A DNA stretch of 16,537 bases from DATKXO01 sp035528995 (GTDB lineage Bacteria; Planctomycetota; Phycisphaerae; UBA1845), in the NCBI GenBank assembly GCA_035528995.1, contig DATKXO010000173.1, positions 1 to 16,537 of the forward strand. The letters run 5' to 3'. A model generated the notes under the pieces. It worked only from the letters and a program-made list of their open reading frames with translations. It had not been told where the DNA came from and made no database searches. Position numbers and translations under genes: made by a program. Positions 7,272 through 14,717 of the stretch are shown here, one piece after another; position 1 is the first letter of the stretch; every line of letters starts with the position of its first letter.

Positions 7272-8786
7272 ATGAAGCGCCGCGTCATCGTCTGCCTGAT
7301 CCTCTTGTTGGCCCTGTACGTCTTGGGCAACGCGATCGCCATGCTCTCGCTTCACCGCAGCAACGACGAGCTGCGCCGGCTGGCCGAGAGCCACCGCATC
7401 CAGGTCATGCGGGCCAACCTGGCCTCGAGCGGGGTTCGGATCGAGACGGATCTACTGGCCTATCGGGTGGGAAACCCGAACGCCGACCTGAAGCGGAGGG
7501 ACAGTCTGGGCCGGTTCGAGGACGCCTTGAATCAATGCGGCTCGTGTCATCATTCCCCACCGGTGCAGGACCAACTGGACGAGGTGCGCGGGACGTTCGA
7601 TTCCTACGTCGTGGCCCTGGACGGGCTGATTGCCTGCGAGAACGGCGATGAGGAGTGCTGGCACGAGCGTGAGGCGAACTTGATTGTGGACCACCTGAAT
7701 CGCCAGGCCACCGCGATGGCCGATCAGGCCGCCTACCACGTTGCCGTCCGCAGTGACGACGCGGCGGCAAGCGTGCGCATGGCCTGGCTGATCCTCTGGG
7801 GGACGCTGGTGGCCGCCCTGGCCGTGGGCGGCGTTGTGGCCTTCCATCTGGCACGCAAGGTGACCGGTCCGATTGGGGCCCTGCTCGAGGGAGTCGATCG
7901 CATCCGCCAGGGGGACGACACCCACCGATTCGCCATCGACGCGGACCAGGAATTCCAGGCGCTGGCCGACGCGTTCAACGACGCTTACGAAGACCTCAAG
8001 AAGGCTCAGGAGAGCGTTCTTCAGGCGGAGAAGATGGCCGCCGTGGGCAAGCTGGCTGCCGGAGTGGCCCACGAGGTGGGGAATCCGCTGGCCAGCATTT
8101 CCTCCGTCGCCCAGATGATGCGCCGCAGAGGCCAGTCCCCCGAGCAGTCCAAGCGCATCGACCTGATCATGGAGCACATCGGGCGGATCAACCGGATTGT
8201 GCGCGAGCTGCTCACTTTCTCACGACCGCCGGCCCGGGAGAACCTCAGCCGCATCGAGGTCGCCGACCTGCTCGACCGGGCCGTCACTCTGCTGGGATAC
8301 GACAAACGAGCCAGGAGCATCGAGATCACCCGTCACTGCGATCCCGGGCTGGGCCCGGTCTGGGCAGACACCGACAGGCTGCTCCTGGTCTTCACCAATA
8401 TCATCATGAATGCGTTTGACGCGCTCGATGCTCAGCCCGACGGATCACCCAAGCTCGGAATCACCGTTGTCCAGGAGGAGGCCGAAGTGGTGGTGCGGTT
8501 CGAGGACAACGGTCCGGGCATCGCGCCTGAGGCGCTGCCCTCGGTGTTCGAGCCCTTTTACACGACCAAGGATCCCGGAGCGGGCACCGGGCTGGGGCTT
8601 TGGGTGTGTTACCAGGTGGTGGAGAAACACGGCGGCACCATCCACATGACCAGCGACCTCGGAAATGGGACCGTGGTCACCGTCCGCCTGCCATCCGAAC
8701 CGGCGCAGGCGCTACGCAGCGGCGGCGGCGTTCCTGGCGATACCGGGCAAGCGCCTGGCAGCCTCCCGGCTCACCAGTCGAACTGA
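7272..8786 (+). CDS. Membrane sensor histidine kinase with a periplasmic haem-c (CXXCH) domain
   Basis: From the ATG at 7272 (504 residues) the order is: first membrane helix (about 5-26); helical periplasmic sensor (about 27-168); second membrane helix (about 170-192); HAMP linker (about 193-245); HisKA dimerisation domain with H-box AHEVGNP (phospho-acceptor His267); and HATPase_c with N-box NIIMNAFDA (about 376), G1 DNGPG (412-416), F-box EPFY and G2 GAGTGLGL (436-443). The sensor contains CGSCH (89-93) followed by a further His, a covalent haem-c site, plus two cysteines (122 and 129) that could pair. It is predicted to sense redox state or a haem ligand such as a gas. The start was chosen because the membrane helix follows directly. 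The in-frame GTG 7188 and ATG 7191 lack ribosome sites. The 197-bp gap from resB holds no supported gene. No response regulator is nearby. Confidence 0.9.
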   Translation: MKRRVIVCLILLLALYVLGNAIAMLSLHRSNDELRRLAESHRIQVMRANLASSGVRIETDLLAYRVGNPNADLKRRDSLGRFEDALNQCGSCHHSPPVQDQLDEVRGTFDSYVVALDGLIACENGDEECWHEREANLIVDHLNRQATAMADQAAYHVAVRSDDAAASVRMAWLILWGTLVAALAVGGVVAFHLARKVTGPIGALLEGVDRIRQGDDTHRFAIDADQEFQALADAFNDAYEDLKKAQESVLQAEKMAAVGKLAAGVAHEVGNPLASISSVAQMMRRRGQSPEQSKRIDLIMEHIGRINRIVRELLTFSRPPARENLSRIEVADLLDRAVTLLGYDKRARSIEITRHCDPGLGPVWADTDRLLLVFTNIIMNAFDALDAQPDGSPKLGITVVQEEAEVVVRFEDNGPGIAPEALPSVFEPFYTTKDPGAGTGLGLWVCYQVVEKHGGTIHMTSDLGNGTVVTVRLPSEPAQALRSGGGVPGDTGQAPGSLPAHQSN

Positions 8787-8920
8787 CCGCGCCCGCGGCG
8801 AAGTCCCCGACTGCGGGCGCGAGGGCGCTGCAGCCGATGGCCTGGGCAGACGCGGTCGCCCAAGTCTGCGATGACCTCAATCAGACCGAGATGCGGTCAG
8901 CCTGGTGCGTTAAACAGGTT

Positions 8921-8959
8921 CGCCGGTCCTGACTAACCGCACGGATAGCAGGACCGGCG
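8921..8959. repeat. 11-bp perfect inverted repeat between convergent genes
   Basis: CGCCGGTCCTG (8921-8931) and CAGGACCGGCG (8949-8959) are exact reverse complements separated by 17 nt. In a convergent spacer the simplest reading is a bidirectional transcription stop or an mRNA-stabilising hairpin. The large loop and the absence of T runs are unlike a standard intrinsic terminator, so a dispersed palindromic repeat or a protein-binding site is also possible. Confidence 0.65.
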
Positions 8960-8994
8960 TGATACGATAACGCATCCCGATAGCGGAGGCGCCC

Positions 8995-9105
8995 ATGAAG
9001 CCCGGACTCAGCGGCTTCGGCGGGTTACGGAGCCCGCGATTCGAAGCCCCGGATCGTCCGGGCGGTCTCGCGGCACGCGGCTCGCGAACCGCCCGTCGAT
9101 CCTGA
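8995..9105 (+). CDS. Doubtful 36-residue small ORF
   Basis: An ATG at 8995 has a good ribosome site (GGAGG, 8985-8989) and opens a 36-codon frame ending at TGA 9103-9105. The predicted peptide is basic and rich in Gly, Arg and Pro, with no recognisable domain, signal or membrane segment. It follows the inverted repeat. Only the ribosome site supports it, so it may well be chance. Confidence 0.15.
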   Translation: MKPGLSGFGGLRSPRFEAPDRPGGLAARGSRTARRS

Positions 9106-9151
9106 CGCTTATCTGTTCGGCCGGGCTACAGTCGCCCGGGCCTTGGCGCCC

Positions 9152-12100
9152 TTAAAGGTCGCCCCCCATGGGCTCCTGGCTGCCGTCGTTAATCGGGTCC
9201 GGCAGGGAGCCCGACTGCCCCGGGCGGTTGGAGCCCTGAGTCTCAATCCGCATGTACATTGCCTGCACCGTCACGTCCTGGTCGAGAGTCAATTGCAGAG
9301 TCGTCTGGCCTCTTCGCCGGGAGATGCCGTCGACTCGCCAGGCGCGGAAGGCGAGGCCGTCGTAAAACGCATCGGCCGTGAGGGTCACAACGCTGCCCTC
9401 CGGGTAACTTCGCAGGAAATTGCAGAACCCGTCGTCATCCAAGGTGTCATCCGGCGGGACTAACTGAACCCACGTCCCCACCACGTTGGACGAAACCGCA
9501 AGTTGACCGGGCGACGCGCCGGGCTGGACGAGCCTGATGCAGTCACGGGCGTAGATCTGACGCCCGTCGACCAGGTCGGCCGTCAGCTCGAACGTGATCA
9601 GGGCGCCCATGGAGCCGTCCAGCAGCCCCGCGTCCACCAGGTCGTCCGTGCGGAACTTCATCTCCAGGTCGTCGATCCCATCAGAGCTGTGGTCGGGGGC
9701 GCAGGCGCAGCCGTCGCACTCCACCGGCTCGAGGTACGGGCTGGTCAGATCCTTGAAGCGGAAGCCGGACGGCGAACCCGGGCTCGGAACGGCGTAGTTC
9801 CCATCGGGGTCATCACAAACACGCAGCTTCACGCTCTCCAGGACGACGTCGTGAACGTCCAGTTCACTGCCGGCCACACCCTCGCCGCCGACCAACACCA
9901 TCTTCACCACACCGTGGCCGTTCGGGTTGACCGGTGCCGGGCAAGCGCCCTGCTTGATGATGAGCGTCTGCGGGCAGGCGACCACGTCTTCCTCACAGTC
10001 GTCCGGGATGCCGTTGTCGTTGCAGTCCAGGTCGCACTCGTCCGGCACGCCGTTCTCGTTGCAGTCGTTATTGGCGGAACCCAGCAGGGCGAAGGACAAG
10101 CGGGACAGATCGGCGCCGCCGTCGCAGGTTTCAGAGGGCCAGCCCCACCAGTCGCCCCAGTAGACCGAGCAATCGCTGTCGTCGCTGCCGGCGGTCGCCC
10201 AGAATCCGGCGCCCCCGGTCTCCGGGAAGGTCAGATGCATGGCGTAGTCGCCTTCGCTCAGCGACCAGTCCGTCCCGCTGGCCACGAAACGCAGCAGATC
10301 GTAGTAGGCGAGATTCTGACCGGTGTCGAAGATCTCCAGCGTGCCGTCCTCGAGCGAGTAGGTCTGCTCGAACACCGGCGTCGCTTGCCAGAAAGGTTCC
10401 AGGTTCATCAGGCCGTCGTAGTTCTCGTAAATCCGCACCTGCATCACGGGCAGATTGCCGGAATCCACGAAGTCGTAGATGTCGAACCGGAAGCAGCTTC
10501 CGGTTTCGTCCTGTTCCAGCGTGAAGTCGTCCGCTATCCCGTAATTGGCCCAGCCCCAGTCCGGCCGGACGCCGTCGACGAGGTCCCCGTCACCCTGGTC
10601 CACGCGGACGCCATCGCAGCCTTCAATCTCGAGCTGACACTCGTCGGGAATGCCGTCGTCCTGGCAGTCATCGCTCTGGCCGCAGTCTTCGAAGTCCGGG
10701 CAATCGCCGTCGCAGCTCACGTCGCAGCCGTCGATGATGCCGTTCTCGTTGCAGTCCGGATCGCACTCGTCGGGCACGCCGTTACCGTCGCGATCCAGGC
10801 TGGTGCCCTGATAGATGTCGCACTCGTCCGGGACGTGGTTTTCGTTGCAGTCGCCGGAGTAGTCGTTGAGGATGTCGCAGATGTCCTCGACACCGCTGCC
10901 GTTGCAGTCAGCGCCGGGGCAGGACGTATCGTCGCCTCCGTAAGCACCGTCGGCGGCTTCGCAGGTCAGCCGGTAGTCGATGGTGCAGGTGTCGCCGAAG
11001 CAGCAGGCGCCTTGCGGCGCTTCGGTGCAGGAGATGTTGATCTGGAACGTGCCATTGGCGCCCCAGTATGACGCAAACCTGATGTAATGAGTCTCTCCGG
11101 CGATGGCGTCGAACTCGAGGGCGGCCAGTGAGCCCGAGGGGCCGTCGGTGGCGCAGGCGATCTCCTCTCCGCCGCATTCGTCCCATACCGAGAGGATCGT
11201 GTCCCATAGCCCGCTGCCCTCGGTGTCGACCGCGACCGCGCCGGTGCACGTCGCGGTGTAGGCGTACCAGAGATCCTTGTCGGTCCACTCCTCGCAGGAA
11301 GCCTCGGTGTCGTCGTCGTAACTCGCCAGCGTGGTGTCACCCTCCGCGGCCGGTGCCCCGTCGGTCACGGGCAGGGCGGTAGCACAGGTCTCGTTGACCG
11401 GCGGGCAGGTGTCCAGGTAGCAGGGCACGCCGTTACCCAGGAAGTCGCCGGCGGCGGCGGCACAGTCGGCCGAGGTCAGCGATTCGCATCCGATGCTTGT
11501 GCAGCAGGCGCCGTAGAGACAGGCGTCCGGTGCGCAGCTCGTTCCGTCGCCGAAGTAGTAGCTGCCCGCAGCGTCACAGTCGGCAGCGGTTTCGAGCGAG
11601 CAGGTCTCGCCCAGACAGCAAGCGCCCAGGCTGCAATTGAAGGTGATGTCGATGGTGGGGTAGGGCTGGCTGTCGCACCAGAAACTGCCGATCAGGAGCC
11701 AGTAGGTGGTTCCCGCGTCCATGTTGAAGGTGAACTCCTGCAGGTTCCAGTCTGCCTGCTCGGACGAGCAGAAGACCTCGGCCAGATCGCCGCAGTCGTT
11801 TCCGGTAAACGCAGTCAGGAACGATGCGGCCCCGCCGCCGCTCGGCTCGATCCGGACCCGTGCCCCGCAGTCCTCGGTCGGGGTGTAGGTGTACCACACG
11901 CCGTAGCCGCTATCATCGCACGCGTCGTCATCGCAGCTCACGGGCAGGTCGGGAGTCGCCCACTTGTAGTCCACCGCCCCATCGAAGAAGGGCAATGAGT
12001 CGATCACGACGGCCCCCTCGCAGAGATCGTTCGCCGGCGGCGGCTGCGGGCAGAAATTGTCCTCGGTGCAATCCGAAACGAGGTACCAGGCGACGTTGCC

Positions 12101-12784
12101 GTACGCCTGGCAATCCGCCTCGGTCATCAACCCCAGGCAATTGCCGGTATCCAGGTCGCAGCAACCGCCATCGTAGCTCACCGCCTCGCCGACATAGATG
12201 TCGTCGACCGCCATGTCACTTTCGTAACCGTACGACGTGACGCCGCGCAACCGGACGGCCAAGGTTTGTCCCGCATAGTCCGAGAGATTGAGCACGGCCA
12301 GGTTCCAATCGTACCCCTGGTGTCCGTCCATCTCGAAAGCGACATTCCAGGTGGCGCAGTCGTCTACCGAGACTTCCAGATACAGCCACCCCATCGAGTC
12401 GCCGGCCATGTGATACCAGAAGGACATTTGCGGCGCGGAGAGAGTGCTCAGGTCGAAGCACGGCCCGACTAAAATGGCCGTCTTGTCCGGGGAATTGTCG
12501 CCGGACGACTCGGTGTACATGTAATAGCCCTGGTCGGTTCCGAGCGTGTGATCGACATCGGGGCCGGTGTTGTCCGACGGCGTCCCCCCCTGGTTGCGAT
12601 CCCAGTCGAAGTCGTCACCTTCCACGTTCTGCCATGACCCCATACCTCCCTCGAAGTCCTCGAGATAGGGATACGCCGCGACCGTTTCCGAGCAGGGACA
12701 GTCTGCCACCACCGGCCGTGCCGCGACGAGCAACAAACACCCGCACACAACTACGATTGTGGCTACTACCGGGCTGCGAGACAT
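9152..12784 (-). CDS. Large secreted multidomain protein: MAM, GACC Cys repeats, Ca-loop repeats
   Basis: The 1210 residues begin with a Sec signal (about 1-27, ending VVA). A MAM-type jelly roll follows (about 38-200; FEGGMGSW, SFWYHMAGDSMGWLYLEV, MAVDDIYVGE). Four Cys-rich units begin G[AG]CC (207-245, 387-422, 425-460, 592-627). They alternate with two beta-sandwiches (251-384, 463-586) resembling PPC-type domains. Six calcium-loop motifs of the type DCNENGVPDECD lie at 645-718 and 907-930. A beta domain spans about 730-900. Next is a domain opening LIIKQGACPAPVNPNGHG (about 940-1090), common in planctomycete secreted proteins. A final beta region ends in a polar tail. No catalytic site is seen; an adhesive or surface-structural role is inferred. 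The start is secured by AAGGAGG seven bases upstream of the ATG. It is transcribed divergently from the HTH gene. Confidence 0.85.
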   Translation of the reverse strand: MSRSPVVATIVVVCGCLLLVAARPVVADCPCSETVAAYPYLEDFEGGMGSWQNVEGDDFDWDRNQGGTPSDNTGPDVDHTLGTDQGYYMYTESSGDNSPDKTAILVGPCFDLSTLSAPQMSFWYHMAGDSMGWLYLEVSVDDCATWNVAFEMDGHQGYDWNLAVLNLSDYAGQTLAVRLRGVTSYGYESDMAVDDIYVGEAVSYDGGCCDLDTGNCLGLMTEADCQAYGNVAWYLVSDCTEDNFCPQPPPANDLCEGAVVIDSLPFFDGAVDYKWATPDLPVSCDDDACDDSGYGVWYTYTPTEDCGARVRIEPSGGGAASFLTAFTGNDCGDLAEVFCSSEQADWNLQEFTFNMDAGTTYWLLIGSFWCDSQPYPTIDITFNCSLGACCLGETCSLETAADCDAAGSYYFGDGTSCAPDACLYGACCTSIGCESLTSADCAAAAGDFLGNGVPCYLDTCPPVNETCATALPVTDGAPAAEGDTTLASYDDDTEASCEEWTDKDLWYAYTATCTGAVAVDTEGSGLWDTILSVWDECGGEEIACATDGPSGSLAALEFDAIAGETHYIRFASYWGANGTFQINISCTEAPQGACCFGDTCTIDYRLTCEAADGAYGGDDTSCPGADCNGSGVEDICDILNDYSGDCNENHVPDECDIYQGTSLDRDGNGVPDECDPDCNENGIIDGCDVSCDGDCPDFEDCGQSDDCQDDGIPDECQLEIEGCDGVRVDQGDGDLVDGVRPDWGWANYGIADDFTLEQDETGSCFRFDIYDFVDSGNLPVMQVRIYENYDGLMNLEPFWQATPVFEQTYSLEDGTLEIFDTGQNLAYYDLLRFVASGTDWSLSEGDYAMHLTFPETGGAGFWATAGSDDSDCSVYWGDWWGWPSETCDGGADLSRLSFALLGSANNDCNENGVPDECDLDCNDNGIPDDCEEDVVACPQTLIIKQGACPAPVNPNGHGVVKMVLVGGEGVAGSELDVHDVVLESVKLRVCDDPDGNYAVPSPGSPSGFRFKDLTSPYLEPVECDGCACAPDHSSDGIDDLEMKFRTDDLVDAGLLDGSMGALITFELTADLVDGRQIYARDCIRLVQPGASPGQLAVSSNVVGTWVQLVPPDDTLDDDGFCNFLRSYPEGSVVTLTADAFYDGLAFRAWRVDGISRRRGQTTLQLTLDQDVTVQAMYMRIETQGSNRPGQSGSLPDPINDGSQEPMGGDL

Positions 12785-12790
12785 CTTGGG

Positions 12791-12797
12791 CCTCCTT
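12791..12797 (-). promoter_or_regulatory. Strong ribosome binding site of the secreted multidomain protein
   Basis: On the minus strand AAGGAGG lies seven bases before the ATG at 12784-12782. It is nearly a full anti-16S match, fixes the start codon and suggests high translation. Confidence 0.8.
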
Positions 12798-12862
12798 CTT
12801 GAAGTGCGATCCTGGATCCTAGCTCTGCCATGACGGTTGCGATCATCGTCTCACGCAACACG

Positions 12863-12871
12863 ATTATCCCA
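12863..12871 (-). promoter_or_regulatory. Possible extended -10 element for the secreted protein gene
   Basis: The minus strand reads TGGGATAAT, an extended TGn plus GATAAT (5 of 6 to TATAAT), about 80 nt upstream of the start codon. No convincing -35 hexamer lies at the right distance, so this is a weak call. Confidence 0.25.
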
Positions 12872-12961
12872 AAACCGGCAACGGGCGTGTGTGTGATCCG
12901 AGGCAATACCGCACACATCTCGGGAGATCACCCGTCGTCACCACACCACCCAACTTACACG

Positions 12962-13009
12962 TTCTCAGAAACTTTCTCAAGAAGATTCTCAAAAAAAAAC
13001 TCAGAATTT
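12962..13009. repeat. Four 12-bp A/T-rich tandem repeats upstream of a promoter
   Basis: Consecutive 12-mers read TTCTCAGAAACT, TTCTCAAGAAGA, TTCTCAAAAAAA and AACTCAGAATTT. TTCTCA recurs exactly every 12 bp (12962, 12974, 12986), and CTCA stays in phase in the fourth unit (13000-13003). The block ends 12 bp before the -35 hexamer at 13022. It could be an operator array, possibly for the HTH protein encoded downstream, or an UP-like element. Function is inferred only. Confidence 0.6.
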
Positions 13010-13021
13010 GTTTCGAGATGA

Positions 13022-13050
13022 TTGAGGCTGGCGGACGGGAGTGTTACAAT
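13022..13050 (+). promoter_or_regulatory. Predicted sigma-70-like promoter of the HTH protein gene
   Basis: TTGAGG (13022-13027, 4 of 6) and TACAAT (13045-13050, 5 of 6) have the ideal 17-bp spacing. Transcription would start near 13057 and leave a leader of about 86 nt before the ATG at 13143. Confidence 0.65.
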
Positions 13051-13089
13051 ACTCTTGACGGCGAGCGAACGGTGAGGGAATGTGGGGCG

Positions 13090-13133
13090 CCACACCTGGG
13101 GTGTGGTAGACCGTCCGATAAACCGATAGACGG
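13090..13133 (+). promoter_or_regulatory. Structured 5' leader with two hairpins
   Basis: The first hairpin is CCACACC-TGG-GGTGTGG (13090-13106), a perfect 7-bp stem. The second pairs CCGTC (13111-13115) with GACGG (13129-13133). Its 3' arm overlaps the only purine-rich ribosome-site candidate (CGGGG, 13131-13135), so initiation could be modulated by folding. It does not match a riboswitch class I can name. Confidence 0.45.
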
Positions 13134-13142
13134 GGTTCAAGT

Positions 13143-14387
13143 ATGACTGTAGTCGCTGATACGCTGCAAGAGGAAGCCTCTCGAGTGCTGCCGGAGATTC
13201 GCAACAGCTTCGCGGGCATCCTCGCGAATCTGCCGTCGCCGATTCGCCGACCACGGGACATCACGCGAGTCATGGGGGTCAATCAGACGCTGGCATGGAA
13301 GATCATGCAGGTGGTGAAGGTGAAGGATCCCTTCGCGGCGGCACAGTACATCCCCGGGTCGGAAGGTGTGAACATCTTCCTCGACGCCGCACGCCGGCTG
13401 GACGCACCGGAGAAGGTCATCACGCGGACCCGAGCGGCGATGGACGGCTTTCGCCAGTTGATTGCCGACCACGCCGGGGATCGCGCTTCGCTCGAGTTGA
13501 TGTTGGGGGCATCGGCGACCGAAGGATCCCCACAGACCGATCTCACCTACCGCAAAGGCGGGTTTCAGTGCGCCAGCTACACCTGGGGCATCCAGGCCCG
13601 AGCCCGGCTGATGACCATCATGCTCTACCCGCACAGCGACCCGAATCTCATCCGCTGCGCGAAGATAGCCGGCTTCGTCGGCTTACGGCGGGTCCGGCCG
13701 CAGATCTGCTGGCCACTCGCCCAACCCATGTATGGCGATTACGAGGAAGGCAGCAACGTGCCGCGGGAGCAGCCCTTTCTGCCCATCGATTCCGACGGCG
13801 CCCTTCCGGGGGGCGTGCCCCTGTTGCGGCCGTTCAGTACCGTGTCGCCTGACGCGGTCCAGCGGATTGCGCTGCCGAACGGCCAGTTGGAGGATTGCTG
13901 GGTGGGCAGCCCCGTAGGCGACAGGGCGGCGATCAACTGCTTCACGGGAGAAATCGTGCGCAAGCCCAGTCCGCGCTATGCCGATGAGGAGAATCTGTAC
14001 GTTGAGGTCGGCACGCGGATACGCACGCCGATGGAGGTGCTGGTACGGGATCTATTCGTCCACCGCGATCTCTACGGTCGCATCGAACCGGAGTCGACGG
14101 TGTACAGCGAGCTTTCCGTGCAGCCCTGGTTCGACACCCCGCAAGCCGAGCGGCGGGACCAGGATGTCCTGCCTTTTTCCGAGACGGTCGAATACCTCGG
14201 TGCCGGACCGACGGTCATTCATACGCCGGACGTCCCGCTCTATGAAGACATGATGCGGTTTGCCTTTACCAAGCTGGGCTGGGACATCCATGCGTGTGAT
14301 GTATATCGTGTACGGGTGGCCTATCCGGTGATCGCCACCGCGCTGACCGTTCGTTTCCCGTTGCCGCCCGCGCCGTCGTCAGAGTGA
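13143..14387 (+). CDS. Conserved-looking protein of unknown function with N-terminal helix-turn-helix
   Basis: I do not recognise this 414-residue protein. Residues about 37-58 (PRDITRVMGVNQTLAWKIMQ) fit a helix-turn-helix: helix, the short turn GVNQ, then a recognition helix. Residues 60-130 look helical (FLDAARRLDAPEKVITRTRAAM). The remainder is mixed alpha/beta with conserved-looking aromatic stretches (FQCASYTWGIQARARLM, QICWPLAQPMYGDYEE, YSELSVQPWFDTP). There is no signal peptide or membrane helix, so it is probably cytoplasmic and may be a transcription regulator with a large effector or oligomerisation domain. It has its own promoter, upstream 12-bp repeats that might be its operator, and a hairpin after the stop, so it seems to be a single-gene unit. 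The ribosome site is weak (GGGG, seven bases before the ATG). Confidence 0.75.
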   Translation: MTVVADTLQEEASRVLPEIRNSFAGILANLPSPIRRPRDITRVMGVNQTLAWKIMQVVKVKDPFAAAQYIPGSEGVNIFLDAARRLDAPEKVITRTRAAMDGFRQLIADHAGDRASLELMLGASATEGSPQTDLTYRKGGFQCASYTWGIQARARLMTIMLYPHSDPNLIRCAKIAGFVGLRRVRPQICWPLAQPMYGDYEEGSNVPREQPFLPIDSDGALPGGVPLLRPFSTVSPDAVQRIALPNGQLEDCWVGSPVGDRAAINCFTGEIVRKPSPRYADEENLYVEVGTRIRTPMEVLVRDLFVHRDLYGRIEPESTVYSELSVQPWFDTPQAERRDQDVLPFSETVEYLGAGPTVIHTPDVPLYEDMMRFAFTKLGWDIHACDVYRVRVAYPVIATALTVRFPLPPAPSSE

Positions 14388-14407
14388 CCCGTCACAACGG
14401 TGACGGG
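14388..14407 (+). terminator. Hairpin immediately after the HTH protein stop codon
   Basis: CCCGTCAC-AACG-GTGACGGG is a perfect 8-bp stem with a 4-nt loop that starts at the base after the TGA. The position suits a terminator or 3'-end protector. No T tract follows, only the 10-bp palindrome ATGCTAGCAT (14408-14417), so it is not a classic intrinsic terminator. Confidence 0.45.
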
Positions 14408-14675
14408 ATGCTAGCATTCGCTGTGCAGCCCAGGCCGGCATTCCGCCAAACGGGCCAGCACCGCCCAGTGCGGCTCGCATGGACACGCCAACGTCAGCAC
14501 GACCCTGAGGTACCACGCGACTGTCGTACCGGCGGACGTGGAGGAGGCCGGTCGCGTGACCGAGGGTGCTACTCAGGTGCAGCGGGACGCACTGGTGACG
14601 CATCGAGGCGTTTGCCGGGCTCCGCCCAGGTGGTCGCTACGACCCAACTGCATGTCAGACCGGCCGTTGGGGAAT
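14408..14675. other. Non-coding chromosomal flank left of the tRNA remnant
   Basis: No supported gene, RNA or repeat is seen beyond the palindrome at its left end. Reading frames crossing it run through the tRNA remnant, and their predicted peptides (GLEPATFG, VAGSSPA) are the well-known artefact of translating tRNA T-arm DNA. It is probably the chromosomal side of the integration site. Confidence 0.5.
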
Positions 14676-14717
14676 CGCGCCGGGCAGGACTCGAACCTGC
14701 GACTTTCGGATTAGAAA
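14676..14717 (-). pseudogene. 3' half of tRNA-Arg(UCU), probable attachment-site remnant
   Basis: Reading the minus strand, an anticodon loop TTTCTAA (14717-14711; anticodon TCT at 14715-14713) is followed by the 3' anticodon-stem strand TCCGA and the 5-nt variable loop AAGTC. A perfect T arm follows (GCAGG-TTCGAGT-CCTGC, 14700-14684), then the 3' acceptor strand CCGGCGC (14683-14677) and discriminator G (14676), without encoded CCA. The 5' half is missing. Bases next to the loop (GGGCA) do not pair with TCCGA, and there is no D arm or GCGCCGG acceptor strand upstream. A tRNA cut exactly at the anticodon loop is the usual duplicated core left by tRNA-targeting tyrosine integrases. In such a remnant the element lies on the 5' side of the tRNA, here to the right. 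Confidence 0.85.

Larger units (their letters stand above)
8787..9151. other. Convergent intergenic region of 365 bp
   Basis: This lies between the kinase stop and the stop of the minus-strand secreted protein. It contains a small hairpin, GACCG-AGATG-CGGTC, near 8885-8899, the large inverted repeat at 8921-8959, and one doubtful 36-codon ORF. No T-tract terminator is evident. Confidence 0.6.
12785..13142. other. Divergent regulatory region of 358 bp
   Basis: This is the shared upstream region of the minus-strand secreted protein and the plus-strand HTH protein. It holds a strong ribosome site and a possible extended -10 for the minus gene, a 12-bp-period A/T-rich tandem repeat, a good plus-strand promoter and a structured leader. 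No gene is supported inside it. It is visibly more A/T-rich than the surrounding coding DNA around 12960-13020. Confidence 0.7.

Noticed and set aside
9503..11071. Long plus-strand open frame (522 codons) opposite the secreted protein
   Set aside because: It is rich in Val, Ala and His with no family features and lies antisense to the MAM-domain protein gene.
9152..12784. Repetitive Asp/Cys-coding segments considered as a DNA tandem repeat or CRISPR-like array
   Set aside because: The similarity is at the protein level (calcium-loop and Cys repeats inside one open frame); spacing is irregular and there are no spacers between identical repeats.
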